A stretch of 64,000 nt of DNA from Sphingomonas sp. UNC305MFCol5.2 (GCF_000712135.1 NZ_JOOE01000001.1:558001-622000), one strand, 5' to 3'. Shown: positions 51,588-60,875, numbered from the stretch's first letter. Made by a program: numbers and translations. Notes: generated from the letters alone by a model not told the origin.

Positions 51588-52840
51588 GCCAGAACGGCCA
51601 GCGCGCAGATTCCGATTACCAGGCTCGGCAGGAGCAGGGCCAGCGCCGCCCATGGGGCGGATCGCCAACCCGCGATCCCAAGCGTCAGCCCGAGCTTGAG
51701 CAGCGTGTTGAACGCAACCGGCGCGGCGATCGCCAGCGCAGCGAGCCGGGGTGACAATGCGCCAGCGGGAAGCCCGCCGATCGCCGCTATCGCCGAATCG
51801 ACATCGACCATGCCCCCGATCACGATGGCCGCCGCGGCACCACTCCGGCCGACCTGATGATCGAGCCAGGCGGCCGCGAGTGTGACAGCCGCGACAAGCG
51901 CCGCGAAGAAGAGCGCAGTGGCAAGTCCTGGCGGCCGCTGCGATGCCCTGGCGGTGACGCTTTCGGACGTCGCGGCGATCGAGACGAGGATGATCGCGGC
52001 GATCACCGATACCAGCAGGGCCGGACCGACGAGAAACAACACGGTTCGGAGTGCGCCTGGCGCCAACAGGACGACAAGAATCACCGTCCGGATGAGCATT
52101 ATGGCCGACGCCAGCGCAATCCCTGCCTGATTGGCGTCTCCCTCCCGGCGCCGGATCGCATGGGCGCAGGCCAGGGTGACGGCCGTGGACGAAACCAGCG
52201 CGCCGACGCCCGCCGCGAAAAGCCCCCCATGCTTGTCGCCGAGCCATCGCGTCAGGACATAGCCACCAAAGGAGATGGCGGCGATCACCACGACGACGAA
52301 CCACAATCGTCTGGGGTTGAGACTGCCATAGGGGCCCAATCCGACGTCCGGCAGAAGCGGCAGAACGAGAAAAATCACCAGCCCGAGACGGATCAGCGCC
52401 TGCACGTCCTCCTCGGAGCTTTGCTGGAGAAGCGCGTGGAGCGGCTTGCGGGCAGCGAGGAGTGCGACGAGCGCGGCCGCTGCGGCCGCGGCGAGCGCGT
52501 GATGCCCCGTCGATGCGAGCGACCCCAGCAACATGGTCGTGAGCGCCGCGATGGCCCCGGTCGCGCTGACGGTGCGCTCCTGTCGCATCTCGATCGCGTG
52601 GGCGACCAACAGCGCGCCCGCCGCGCCGCCGCTGGCCAGCACCGCGATCCACTGAACGGGCCCGGATACCGCAACGCCCGCAAGACCGCCGAGCAGGCCG
52701 AGCATCGCGAAGGTCCGGACACCTGCCACGCGCTGCCCCGGTGCCTCGTCGCGCTGTTGCCAGCCACGCTCGAAGCCGATCAGCAGACCGATGGCGACGG
52801 CCAGGGCCATACCCGGCAGGAAGGAGGGCAGCGGGAACAT
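51584..52840 (-). CDS. MgtC/SapB plus DUF4010 membrane protein
   Basis: The 418-residue protein begins with an MgtC/SapB-like domain (ALAVAIGLLIGFERGWQ and RTFAMLGLLGGLAG, residues about 11-135) followed by a DUF4010 domain (RRLWFVVVVIAAISFGGYVL, LVSSTAVTLACAHAIRR and GGMVDVDSAIAAIGGLPAG). About twelve spans are visible. The family is linked loosely to magnesium or envelope homeostasis; the true substrate is unknown. The start ATG at 52840 has GGAGG ten bases upstream. It converges with the small gene before it, with a four-base overlap. Confidence 0.85.
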   Translation of the reverse strand: MFPLPSFLPGMALAVAIGLLIGFERGWQQRDEAPGQRVAGVRTFAMLGLLGGLAGVAVSGPVQWIAVLASGGAAGALLVAHAIEMRQERTVSATGAIAALTTMLLGSLASTGHHALAAAAAAALVALLAARKPLHALLQQSSEEDVQALIRLGLVIFLVLPLLPDVGLGPYGSLNPRRLWFVVVVIAAISFGGYVLTRWLGDKHGGLFAAGVGALVSSTAVTLACAHAIRRREGDANQAGIALASAIMLIRTVILVVLLAPGALRTVLFLVGPALLVSVIAAIILVSIAATSESVTARASQRPPGLATALFFAALVAAVTLAAAWLDHQVGRSGAAAAIVIGGMVDVDSAIAAIGGLPAGALSPRLAALAIAAPVAFNTLLKLGLTLGIAGWRSAPWAALALLLPSLVIGICALAVLA

Positions 52841-53041
52841 CTCAGGCGATCCTCCGCTGATGGGACGCAACGGTGTCCGGGCGGGCGAACTGGTGGCGGC
52901 ACCGACTCATATGCTGCACGCCGGTTCCTGGCCATTGGCGCGCCCGGCGGGCGTGAACGGGGCCTTTGGCCGGGTCGCACAGCGACGCGTCTGCGGAGTG
53001 CAGAAACTCGCGAGCGCGCGCGGCTACGCCGGTGCCGAAGA

Positions 53042-53617
53042 TCAAGCGGCAGCCATTCCGAGGTTCAGCATCGTATCGAGCCACTTCTCGCGCATCTCGC
53101 CATCGCCCTCGACGCCGCCGATCAGCGTGTGCTCCACAGGCTTGATTCCGGCCAGCTTCAAGATGTTGCGCTCGAAGCTCTTCACGCTGTGGGCGCCGAA
53201 ATAGAAGCGATAGAAGAAGGCGGGCATTCCCATCGTCACCACGAGCCTCGCAGAGCGGCCTCCGAGCAGCGGCTTCGGCATGGTACCCTGCTCCAGCGCG
53301 AAACCCGGACGGGCTACTTGCTCCAGAAACGCCTTCAGCAGAGCCGGCACGTCGCCGAGCCACAATGGATAGAAAAAGACGATGTGGTTTGCCCAGCGGA
53401 TCGCTTCCTGCGCATCCCGAATGGCCAGGACGGGAGTGCCATTGGTCCAATCGCCACGTGATCGAAGGATCGGGAAATCGAGCGCCGCGACCTCGACCCG
53501 CTGCACATCGTGCCCGCGGTCGGCAGCGCCGGAGGCATATGCATCGGCCAAGGCGTGAATGAAGCGCCCGCGGTCGGGATCGGGATGGCCGTCGATGATC
53601 AGGATATTCTTGCGCAT
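53042..53617 (-). CDS. NAD(P)H-dependent flavodoxin-fold oxidoreductase (copy 1)
   Basis: The 191-residue protein belongs to the NQO1/KefF-like flavodoxin-fold family: NILIIDGHPDPDRGRFIHALADAY at the start, ANHIVFFYPLWLGDVPALLKAFLEQV and GMPAFFYRFYFGAHSVKSFE. Such enzymes reduce quinones or related compounds by two electrons with bound FMN or FAD. Start ATG 53617 is chosen over an upstream TTG. An exact TACG-N8-CGAA dyad ends 36 bp upstream. A second, more distant relative is at 56682-57368. It lies just downstream of fixJ-2 on the same strand. Confidence 0.88.
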   Translation of the reverse strand: MRKNILIIDGHPDPDRGRFIHALADAYASGAADRGHDVQRVEVAALDFPILRSRGDWTNGTPVLAIRDAQEAIRWANHIVFFYPLWLGDVPALLKAFLEQVARPGFALEQGTMPKPLLGGRSARLVVTMGMPAFFYRFYFGAHSVKSFERNILKLAGIKPVEHTLIGGVEGDGEMREKWLDTMLNLGMAAA

Positions 53618-53653
53618 GCTGCGCAACCTGCTGAGGCATCGAGGGCAGCTCCA

Positions 53654-53669
53654 TACGTAGATGTGCGAA
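53654..53669. promoter_or_regulatory. 16-bp FixJ-like dyad upstream of the 53042-53617 oxidoreductase
   Basis: TACGTAGATGTGCGAA, an exact TACG-N8-CGAA containing TACGTAG. It lies between the oxidoreductase and fixJ-2. Confidence 0.6.
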
Positions 53670-53674
53670 CCCGC

Positions 53675-54298
53675 CTAGGGCTTTTCAGCTCCAAGGCCGG
53701 CGGCAAAAGCGATCCGCAGCGCATCGGAAAGACTGCGTGCACCCAGCTTGGTCATCACGTTGGCGCGATGGACCTCCACCGTGCGGGCGGAGATGCCGAG
53801 GTCGTAGGCGATCGTCTTGTTTGGCAGCCCCTGGGCGAGACCTTCCAGCACCTCGCGCTCGCGCGGGCTTAGTGCTCCAAGCACCACGGCGGCCTCTTCG
53901 GCGCGTGCGCTCACCTCGCCGCTGGCGTGAAGGCGTTCGAAAGCGGCGTCGATCGCAGCCAGAAGGACTTCTTTTTCGAATGGCTTCTCGATGAAGTCGA
54001 CGGCGCCGGCCTTCATCGCGCGAACCGCGATCGAGATGTCGCCGTGTCCGGTCAGAATGATGACCGGCATGGTCACGCCGCGCTCGTGCAGCGTCTGCTG
54101 GACCGTCAGACCATCCATCTCCGGCATGCGAACGTCGAGCAGGATGCAGCCCGCCTCGACATGACGGACCTCCTTTAGAAACGCCACGCCTGAAGGCCAG
54201 GTCTGGACCGTGAAACCCGATGTTTTCAGCATGAAGCTGGCGGATCGCCGGACGGAATCCTCGTCGTCGACGATGTGGATCAGCCTGGTTTCGGTCAT
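53675..54298 (-). CDS. fixJ: FixJ-type response regulator (pair 2)
   Basis: The 207-residue protein has a receiver with Asp11-Asp12, phospho-acceptor Asp55 ([10 protein letters not shown]), Thr in ILTGHGD and Lys in IEKPF, then a FixJ/LuxR helix-turn-helix ([34 protein letters not shown]). Its start overlaps the end of fixL-2 (ATGA), so the pair is co-translated. It sits inside the block of dyad-bearing genes, which makes it the leading candidate for binding that dyad, although FixJ-1 has nearly the same recognition helix. Confidence 0.93.
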   Translation of the reverse strand: MTETRLIHIVDDEDSVRRSASFMLKTSGFTVQTWPSGVAFLKEVRHVEAGCILLDVRMPEMDGLTVQQTLHERGVTMPVIILTGHGDISIAVRAMKAGAVDFIEKPFEKEVLLAAIDAAFERLHASGEVSARAEEAAVVLGALSPREREVLEGLAQGLPNKTIAYDLGISARTVEVHRANVMTKLGARSLSDALRIAFAAGLGAEKP

Positions 54299-56193
54299 TG
54301 GTTCTCCTCCGGCTTCGCAAGCGGGATCGTGAAGTGAAACAGCGCGCCGCCGCCGTTGCGCGGCTCCATCCAGATCCGCCCGCCATTGGCCTCCACGATC
54401 GTCCGGCAGATCGATAGGCCAAGCCCCATGCCCTCGCTCTTGGAGCTGTTGAAGGCGCTGAAAAGATTCTCGACGATATCGTCTGCGACGCCGGGACCGG
54501 TGTCCGCGACGCTCACCTGCGCCATGCCCTGCGCTGCGGGCATGCTGGTCACGGAGAGCTCACGCACCTTGGCGCGCTCCATCGCCTCGACGGCATTGCG
54601 CATCAGATTGACCAGCACCTGCTGGATCTGCACCTTGTCGACGAGCACCGGCGTCGTGCGCGGATCGATCGCGAAGCTGACCTTCACGCCCTTCTCCGCT
54701 GCCCCGATCAGAGCGAGCTTGGAAGCTTCGTCGATCAGCTCCGGCAGATCTTCCACGCTCTTCTCGACCTCGCCGCGCGAAACGAATTCCCTCAGCCGGC
54801 GAACGATATGTCCTGCCCGAAGCGCCTCGTTCTTGGCGTCGTCGAGCGCGTCGATGATCATAGGAAAATCCTGCTCGTGAGGCTGCAGAAGAAGGTCGCG
54901 AACGCCGCGCACGTAATTGGCGACCGCGGTGATCGGTTGGTTCAGCTCGTGCGCCAGCGTCGATGCCATGGTACCCATGGCACTCACGCGCGCAACATGG
55001 ATCAGGTCGGCCCGCAAGGCCTCGATATGCTCGTCGGCGGCCTGTTTCTCGGACAGATCGCGAATGAAGCCGGTGAAGATGCGGTCGCCCTCGGTGAGCG
55101 CCTCGCCGACCGCGAGTTCCATGGGAAATGTGGAACCATCACGTCGCTCGCCGACCACGACGCGACCGGTGCCGATGATGCGACGTTCTCCGGTAGAGAG
55201 ATACCGGTCGAGATAGCCGTCGTGCCGCTCGCGATCGGGCGACGGCATCAGCATGCTGACATTTCGGCCGCGCACTTCCGCTTCGGTGAAACCGAACAGG
55301 CGCTCCGCCGCGGCGCTGAACGACAGGATCTTGCCAGCGTCGTTGATCACGATCATCGCGTCGGGAACAGTTGCGAGGATCGAGCGGAACTGGTTTGCGC
55401 TCGCCGACAACTGCCGCTCCCAGGCGCGCTGTTCGGTGACGTCCCGGATGACCTTTCCGAAGCCCCGCAGTTCCCCCGTGGCGCCGTGCAGCGCCGTAAT
55501 CGTGACATGGGCCAGGAACTCGGAGCCGTCCTTGCGGACGCGCCAGTCTTCCTCCTCGAACCGCCCGGCGGTGCGCGCGATCTCGAGGTCTTGCGCAGGC
55601 TTGCCGCTCTCCCGCGCCGCCGGAGGATAGAAGAGATCGCTCGGCTTCCCGAGTATCTCCTCGGTGGCCCAGCCCTTCAGCTGTTCCGCGCTCTTGTTCC
55701 ACAACGCTACGCGACCATGGGGATCGAGCATGTAGATCGCATAGCCCTCGGCACCGTCGATCAACAGATTGAGCTCATCGGCCAGATTCTGCGCCTCGGT
55801 GGTCCTCAATTCCGCCGTGCGCTCGCTCCGACCCGAGATTGCGCGCAATCCGCTGATCTGATGGCCCGCCCAGATGAGCACGGCGGACGTGGCGACAAAG
55901 GCGATAAGCTCAATGACCTCGATCGTACCGCCGGGCCCGCCGAGCGTCTGGACGGCAAGTATCGCGAGCACAACGGCGACGATGGCAGGCCAGGCGCCGG
56001 CAAACACCGCAACGACCACTACCGCGGCGGTGAACAGCAAATAGAGCGTGCGGCCATCCAGCCATGGATCCAGCGCCAGCCGGGCCGCAAACGCGGTCGC
56101 CACGGCGAGTACGGCCAGGCCAAAGCGCGCGATGCGCTTTTCCGGCCCAGGGCGCGGGTCTGCCGCCAATTCGGCTCTGCCGGTGTCGGTCAC
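54295..56193 (-). CDS. fixL: FixL-type haem PAS sensor histidine kinase (pair 2)
   Basis: The 632-residue kinase has an N-terminal membrane block (residues about 25-112), a first PAS domain (about 140-255, with no haem-ligand pattern that I can see), and a second, FixL-type haem PAS (about 268-382). By motif alignment with Bradyrhizobium FixL, the proximal haem ligand is His324 ([10 protein letters not shown]), with Arg330 and Arg344; the site of Bradyrhizobium His214 is Arg338. HisKA has phospho-acceptor His415 (TLAHELNQP); the HATPase domain has [15 protein letters not shown] and [10 protein letters not shown]. It is longer than FixL-1 by the extra PAS. An orphan receiver gene lies 54 bp upstream in the same direction. 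Confidence 0.92.
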   Translation of the reverse strand: MTDTGRAELAADPRPGPEKRIARFGLAVLAVATAFAARLALDPWLDGRTLYLLFTAAVVVVAVFAGAWPAIVAVVLAILAVQTLGGPGGTIEVIELIAFVATSAVLIWAGHQISGLRAISGRSERTAELRTTEAQNLADELNLLIDGAEGYAIYMLDPHGRVALWNKSAEQLKGWATEEILGKPSDLFYPPAARESGKPAQDLEIARTAGRFEEEDWRVRKDGSEFLAHVTITALHGATGELRGFGKVIRDVTEQRAWERQLSASANQFRSILATVPDAMIVINDAGKILSFSAAAERLFGFTEAEVRGRNVSMLMPSPDRERHDGYLDRYLSTGERRIIGTGRVVVGERRDGSTFPMELAVGEALTEGDRIFTGFIRDLSEKQAADEHIEALRADLIHVARVSAMGTMASTLAHELNQPITAVANYVRGVRDLLLQPHEQDFPMIIDALDDAKNEALRAGHIVRRLREFVSRGEVEKSVEDLPELIDEASKLALIGAAEKGVKVSFAIDPRTTPVLVDKVQIQQVLVNLMRNAVEAMERAKVRELSVTSMPAAQGMAQVSVADTGPGVADDIVENLFSAFNSSKSEGMGLGLSICRTIVEANGGRIWMEPRNGGGALFHFTIPLAKPEENQ

Positions 56194-56247
56194 TGGCGAG
56201 CGCTTATACGGCGAATGCAGACATCGTTACGCATGTTACGCGGCGCG

Positions 56248-56619
56248 TCAGGCCGTTGGCAAGCGAAGCGCCGCGAGCAGCTCCTGATGACGCATCGGTT
56301 TGGCAATCACTGCTTCAAACCCGGCAGCATGTGCGGCGCGGTCGATCTCCTTCGAACCAAATCCCGTCACAAGAATGGCGCGTCCATGCCAACCGCGCTG
56401 GCGGAGCGCCGTCAGCAGGCGGACCCCATCGCTATCGCGCAGACGATAGTCCGCGATCAGAATCGCGGCATCGCGAGAGGCCGGGTCGGCAATGGCCGCT
56501 TCCGCCGCGGAGAACGCCTTCACGCGATATCCTTTGCCGGCAAGGAGAAGCTGCAGGGAGCGGCGCACGCCATCTTCGTCCTCGACAAGAAGCACCATGG
56601 GACGCGAGTCGTCTCGCAT
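56248..56619 (-). CDS. Orphan response-regulator receiver domain upstream of fixLJ-2
   Basis: The 123-residue protein is a single receiver: acidic residues at 13-16 (LLVEDEDGV), phospho-acceptor Asp57 (ILIADYRLRD), Thr in LVTGFG and Lys in VIAKPMR. There is no output domain. It is on the same strand as fixL-2, 54 bp upstream, so receiver-fixL-fixJ may be one operon. With the analogous receiver at 6285-6665 it suggests that each FixLJ pair has a private single-domain partner, for example a phosphate sink. Confidence 0.85.
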   Translation of the reverse strand: MRDDSRPMVLLVEDEDGVRRSLQLLLAGKGYRVKAFSAAEAAIADPASRDAAILIADYRLRDSDGVRLLTALRQRGWHGRAILVTGFGSKEIDRAAHAAGFEAVIAKPMRHQELLAALRLPTA

Positions 56620-56681
56620 TGTGGATGTCACTGTCGATAGCGCCTTGCTTTCGGAGTCGCGGACCCCTTGCGGAATCTGGG

Positions 56682-57368
56682 TCACTCTGCGCCGCTCCGC
56701 CTGATCGTCCGCGACTGTTGGGCACGCTTCTCGCTGAGCACTTCCGCCGAGACCGCCCGCGCCCGTTCGCCGACGACTGCAAGGCATTCTTCGACGAAAT
56801 GCGGCTTCACGCCGGGAACGATCGAATCGAAATGGGTGTGACCACAGTCCCTGAGCGAAAAGATGTTTTCGAGATAGGTTTCGAAGGCCTGTCGGAGCGC
56901 GAGCCACTGGCCCTGCTCCTCGAGCCAGGGACGTGTCGATGCCGAGGAAGTGAAGAGCATCAATCGCTTTCCGGCGAGCAAGGGGTTCACCGCGCCCTGC
57001 TTGATGGCAGCCGCGCTGAAGCCCGCTCCGAGGACCCGGTCGATATAGCCCTTGATGATCGCCGGCGGCATGCCGAACCAGATCGGATACACCAGGGTGA
57101 TCACGTCGGCCTCGCGGAGCAGTTCGAGATCCTCCGCAATGTCCGGAGAAGGCCTGAAGGATCCGCCTGCCGGACGTTCGTCCGCTGCAAGAAGCGGATC
57201 GAAGTTGAGAGCATAGAGATCGCGGAGCACACATTCATGCCCGCATGCCCGAACCGCATCACAATAGGCCTGCGCGACCGTGGCGGTGAAGCTCCCTGGG
57301 TCTGGATGGCCGAGCACCACGAGGTGATGGGGCTGCACGAATGGCGCGGGTTGCGAAAGCGGCTCCAT
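56682..57368 (-). CDS. NAD(P)H-dependent flavodoxin-fold oxidoreductase (copy 2)
   Basis: The 228-residue protein matches the NQO1/KefF-like family: HHLVVLGHPDPGSFTATVAQAY near residue 14, ADVITLVYPIWFGMPPAIIKGYIDRVL and LMLFTSSASTRPWLEEQGQW. It likely reduces quinones or similar acceptors with FMN. Its ATG at 57368 shares a base with the stop of a 45-residue gene (TGATG), so the two are translationally coupled. It lies upstream of the orphan receiver and fixLJ-2 on the same strand, with a 62-bp gap. Confidence 0.88.
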   Translation of the reverse strand: MEPLSQPAPFVQPHHLVVLGHPDPGSFTATVAQAYCDAVRACGHECVLRDLYALNFDPLLAADERPAGGSFRPSPDIAEDLELLREADVITLVYPIWFGMPPAIIKGYIDRVLGAGFSAAAIKQGAVNPLLAGKRLMLFTSSASTRPWLEEQGQWLALRQAFETYLENIFSLRDCGHTHFDSIVPGVKPHFVEECLAVVGERARAVSAEVLSEKRAQQSRTIRRSGAE

Positions 57369-57505
57369 CAACCCGGTCCCGCAAGCACTGCGCCGGCCAT
57401 CGCGGTCAGAAAGATCACGCACAGACCCAAACTGCCGACAAGGACGCGCAACTTGCGCTCCGCCGCACAGCGGTCTTCCGGAAGCTGCATGAGCGCGTTG
57501 TTCAT
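57368..57505 (-). CDS. Single-span microprotein coupled to an oxidoreductase
   Basis: The 45-residue product (ATG 57505 behind GGAGGTGGAG) has a polar start (MNNALMQLPEDRCAAERKLR) and one membrane span (VLVGSLGLCVIFLTAMAGAV). It overlaps the start of the oxidoreductase gene, arguing for a real, coupled gene. It may tether the oxidoreductase or only set its translation. No family known. Confidence 0.6.
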   Translation of the reverse strand: MNNALMQLPEDRCAAERKLRVLVGSLGLCVIFLTAMAGAVLAGPG

Positions 57506-57573
57506 CTCCACCTCCGATGTCCTCTTTTCCCGCTTTTCGGCCGGGACGAACCTCACCGACATTGGGATGTTTA

Positions 57574-57590
57574 CGGAGTCCTGCCGAAAG
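57574..57590. promoter_or_regulatory. Near-match to the FixJ-like dyad (N9 spacing) before the microprotein
   Basis: TACG and CGAA arms are both exact, but they are separated by nine bases rather than eight. It ends 68 bp before the ATG. Confidence 0.3.
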
Positions 57591-57661
57591 GATGGTGCGC
57601 ACGGCATCCGCCGCGCGATGATCGCCGCGCGCAGGGACCTGCCGATTGGACGTGGTCAGGC

Positions 57662-60316
57662 TCAAGCGAGCTCCTTGCGCGCAATCATTTCGGAAGGACT
57701 GTCGTCACAGGGAACCGTGCTGAACCCGAATTCGCGTTCGAGGGCGATCGCCGCATGGTTCTCGCGGCTTTCGAGGGATTCGAGCACGCGGATACCGTTC
57801 GCTTTGGCATAGCGCAGGACGTGTTCGGTCAATGTCCAGCTGATGCCCCTGCCCTTCCATCCTGCATGAACCGAGATCGCGAACTCTGCGCGGGACTTGT
57901 CACCTGCGGCGGCAATCATGGCGGTGGCGACCAGCGTCCCATCACCCGCAAAGGCGAGGAAATTGATCGAGCGATCGTAATCGACCTGCGTCATCGCGGC
58001 GAGCCGGTCATGCCCGACCTCCTGAATCGCGCTGAGGAAGCGGAACCGCTTGTCCTCGGCCGTGACGTGCTGGAAGAACTCGGCGAGTTCCCATTCGTCG
58101 CTTGGCAGCACCGGGCGGACATGGAGTTTCACGCCGTCGCGCGTGGCGAGATCGGCCGACCATTTGGCCGGCACCGCACGCAGCACCATGCGCGACGATG
58201 CCGGCTGAGGCGTGATCCGGATGCGCGCGTCGAGCGCAACCACGCCTTCGGATGCGACCAGCAGCGGGTTTACATCCAGCTCGGCAATGTCGGGAAATTC
58301 CACGCATAGCGCCGAAACCGCCTCGAGCACTGCAAGCACGGCGTCGATGTCCGCCGCTTCCTGTCCCCGATGCGCCGCGAGGAGCCGCGCGATCCTCGTA
58401 CGATCGAGCATGTCCCTGGCAAGCGCGGCGTCCAGCGGCGGAAGCCCCAGCACGCGGTCGCCGATCAGCTCGATATCGACTCCGCCGGCGCCGACGGCAA
58501 TCACGGGGCCGAATTGCGCGTCGTCGGCGAGCCCGACAAACAATTCACGCCCATGCGGCATGCTGACCATTTCCTCGATCTCGAATCCGGTGATCGCTGC
58601 ACCAGGCAGGGAGCGACCGAGCTCCTCGCGTATCTCGAGCGCCGCCGCGGCTGCGGCTTGCGGATACTGCACGCCCAGGACGACACCCCCGAGGTCCGAT
58701 TTGTGGACGATCGCCGGGCTGACGACCTTCACTGCATAGGGTGGGGGCAGCCCGGCGCACGCTGCCTCGACGTCGGCGACGCTGGCGGCGAAGCGCGACC
58801 GCGCAACCGGTATGCCGAAGCAATCGAGAATGGACTTGGCTTCGATCGACGTGAGCAAGGTGCGCCCTTCGCCGCGCGCGGCTTCGATCATTTTCCGGGC
58901 GCGCGCGATATCGAAGCCTCCGGCGACGCTCTCGGCCGGCGCGCGCAGCAGCGATACACGCGCCTCGTCGGCGGCGATGAGATAGCCGAAGCCGCGTACT
59001 GCATCGTCGAGATTGTCGAACACCGGCGTCCCGGGCGCGCTCAGGAGCGGCCGTGCCGCGTCCGCATTGCCCGCGCCGAGCCAGCAGGCGAGCAATGGCT
59101 TCTCGCGGGGGAAATCGGACGCCGCGAGTTCTGCAGCGACTCCTCTGGCGATCTCGGCACCCGAGGCGAGCGCCGTCGGGCAGTGGATGACGAGCAGCGC
59201 ATCGACATTCGGATCGCGCGCCACCGTCCGCACGGCGGCGGCGAAGCGTTCCGCTTTTGCGTCGCCCACCACGTCGACGGGATTCGCACGAGACCAGCCT
59301 GCCGGGAGGGCCGAATCCAGAACCGCGATGGTATCCGGAGCGAGGTTCGCGAGCACGCCTCCGGTGGCCTGGAGGACGTCGGTTGCGAGGATGCCGGGGC
59401 CTCCACCATTGCTGACGATGGCGAGGCGGCGGCCCTCGAGTGGCGGGCGATCCGCGAGCACCTGGGCGGCATCGAACAACTGGGTGAGACTTTCGACGCT
59501 GACCAGCCCGGCGCGGCGGAATGCGGCCTGATGCACGTCATAGGCCCCTGCCAGCGCCGCGGTGTGCGATACCGCCGCAGCCGCAGCCGCATTGGAGCGT
59601 CCGGCCTTGAGCACGATGACCGGCTTCGTCCGGGCAGCGGCGCGCGCCGCCGACATGAACTTCGCGGTCTGCGTGATGCCCTCGACATAGAGTGCGATGG
59701 TCCTGGTGTGCGGATCGGCCGCGAACAGGTCGATCAGATCGCCGAGATCGACATCCGCCATGTCGCCCACCGAGACGATGCCGGAGAAACCGACCGCGCG
59801 ACTTTGGGCCCAGTCGATCATCGAAGTCACCAGGGCGCCGCTTTGCGAAATCAGGGCGAGCCCGCCCGGGTTGGGATTGCGATGGGCAAAGGTCGCATTG
59901 AGCCGGGCATGGGGCAGCACCACGCCCAGGCAGTTCGGCCCCACGACCCGCAACAGATGCGGCCGGGCAGCGTCCAGCATCCGCTGGCGGAGCTGCGCAT
60001 CGTGAAAGCCGGCGGACAGGACGACGGCGAGCCGGGTGCCCCGGGCGCCGAGCTCGGCGATGACCTCCGGCACGGCCGCGGCAGGTGTTACGACGATTGC
60101 CAGGTCGGGCGCCATCGGCAGATCCGCGACCGAGACCACCCACCATTCGTCGTCCAGCTCGACGCGTTTCGGATTGACTGCGAAGATCGCCCCGTCGAAG
60201 CCGGAGTCGATGATGTTCTCAAGCACGCGCTGGCCAAGTGCGCCCGGACGGGACGAAGCGCCGATCACGGCAACGCTGCGGGGGCGGAGCAGCAATTCGA
60301 GATTGCGCACGGACAT
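57662..60316 (-). CDS. ADP-forming acyl-CoA ligase fused to a GNAT acetyltransferase (protein lysine acetyltransferase-like)
   Basis: The 884-residue protein has, in order, a CoA-binding Rossmann domain (residues about 5-130, SVAVIGASSRPGALG), a succinyl-CoA-ligase-like domain (about 140-450, SQSGALVTSMIDW, VSNGGGPGILATD), an ATP-grasp domain (about 480-700, SILDCFGIPVARS, KVVSPAIVHKSDLGGVVLGV) and a C-terminal GNAT domain (about 730-884, AEFAISVHAGWKGRGISWTL). This is the order of Pat/YfiQ-type protein lysine acetyltransferases, which tune central metabolism, notably acetyl-CoA synthetase. The SHTAAL motif with the catalytic-type His is present near residue 250; whether the ligase half is active cannot be judged. 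AGGAG precedes ATG 60316. A dyad-like site lies 60 bp upstream. Confidence 0.92.
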   Translation of the reverse strand: MSVRNLELLLRPRSVAVIGASSRPGALGQRVLENIIDSGFDGAIFAVNPKRVELDDEWWVVSVADLPMAPDLAIVVTPAAAVPEVIAELGARGTRLAVVLSAGFHDAQLRQRMLDAARPHLLRVVGPNCLGVVLPHARLNATFAHRNPNPGGLALISQSGALVTSMIDWAQSRAVGFSGIVSVGDMADVDLGDLIDLFAADPHTRTIALYVEGITQTAKFMSAARAAARTKPVIVLKAGRSNAAAAAAVSHTAALAGAYDVHQAAFRRAGLVSVESLTQLFDAAQVLADRPPLEGRRLAIVSNGGGPGILATDVLQATGGVLANLAPDTIAVLDSALPAGWSRANPVDVVGDAKAERFAAAVRTVARDPNVDALLVIHCPTALASGAEIARGVAAELAASDFPREKPLLACWLGAGNADAARPLLSAPGTPVFDNLDDAVRGFGYLIAADEARVSLLRAPAESVAGGFDIARARKMIEAARGEGRTLLTSIEAKSILDCFGIPVARSRFAASVADVEAACAGLPPPYAVKVVSPAIVHKSDLGGVVLGVQYPQAAAAAALEIREELGRSLPGAAITGFEIEEMVSMPHGRELFVGLADDAQFGPVIAVGAGGVDIELIGDRVLGLPPLDAALARDMLDRTRIARLLAAHRGQEAADIDAVLAVLEAVSALCVEFPDIAELDVNPLLVASEGVVALDARIRITPQPASSRMVLRAVPAKWSADLATRDGVKLHVRPVLPSDEWELAEFFQHVTAEDKRFRFLSAIQEVGHDRLAAMTQVDYDRSINFLAFAGDGTLVATAMIAAAGDKSRAEFAISVHAGWKGRGISWTLTEHVLRYAKANGIRVLESLESRENHAAIALEREFGFSTVPCDDSPSEMIARKELA

Positions 60317-60376
60317 GATGGACTCCTCAACAGGGACGATCCTCGCCCATCTGCCGACGGGCGGGAGAACTTCCGA

Positions 60377-60392
60377 TTAGGGATTCCCACAA
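60377..60392. promoter_or_regulatory. FixJ-like site between the acetyltransferase and the 60449 gene
   Basis: TTAGGGATTCCCACAA shares GGGATTCC and ACAA with the site at 60876-60891. It lies 56 bp before the 60449 start and 60 bp from the divergent 60316 start, so it could serve both. Confidence 0.4.
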
Positions 60393-60448
60393 TTCTGCGT
60401 GCGCGCGGTCCCGCCTACCGCTGGACCATCGGACCCAGGAGGAAAATC

Positions 60449-60658
60449 ATGGCCGAAGATTACCCGGTCGCCAGCGCGACGGAGCCGTGGAGCGAGATGG
60501 CCAGATGGGCAGTCGAATGGCCCGTGGCGATGAGCGGATTGTGGTGGGCATGGGCGCTCACGGCCTGGCATTCGCATCATCACCGGGCGCCGGGCCATCA
60601 CGACCTGCCCGTGCCGGCTCCGATCGCGGACGAGGGCGAACCTGCGCTGTTTGCCTGA
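60449..60658 (+). CDS. Small Trp/His-rich protein
   Basis: The 69-residue product starts at ATG 60449 behind AGGAGG. It has a Trp- and Ala-rich central stretch (EWPVAMSGLWWAWALTAW) that could be a short amphipathic or membrane segment, directly followed by HSHHHRAPGHHD, a histidine cluster able to bind metal. No family is known to me. It is divergent from the acetyltransferase and shares its promoter region. Confidence 0.6.
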   Translation: MAEDYPVASATEPWSEMARWAVEWPVAMSGLWWAWALTAWHSHHHRAPGHHDLPVPAPIADEGEPALFA

Positions 60659-60875
60659 CGGCGAGCGGAGGAAACCACTCTGGATCGACCGGGCCGCGAC
60701 CGGCTGGCGGGCCGGTGCGAATGTGCCTGATATGCCGTCCCTGCTCCGGCTCGCGGGCCCGGATAGCACCGCTTTGCAATCACCGGCATCGTGCCGGGCC
60801 GCGAACGCAGCTATGCGGCAGGCTAGCTCTCAAACATCTGTAGCGGCCAGTCTGCACGCCGGAGCACCGGCCCCG

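Noticed and set aside
51857..53461. 534-codon plus-strand frame over the MgtC/DUF4010 and oxidoreductase genes
   Set aside because: Antisense shadow; highly charged with no domain.
53678..53684. CTAGGG stretch resembling the CCTAGGG dyad arm
   Set aside because: It covers the stop codon of fixJ-2 and lacks the second arm.
58370..60658. 762-codon plus-strand frame over the acetyltransferase fusion
   Set aside because: Antisense for most of its length. Only its last 69 codons (60449-60658), which have their own AGGAGG site, are kept as a gene.
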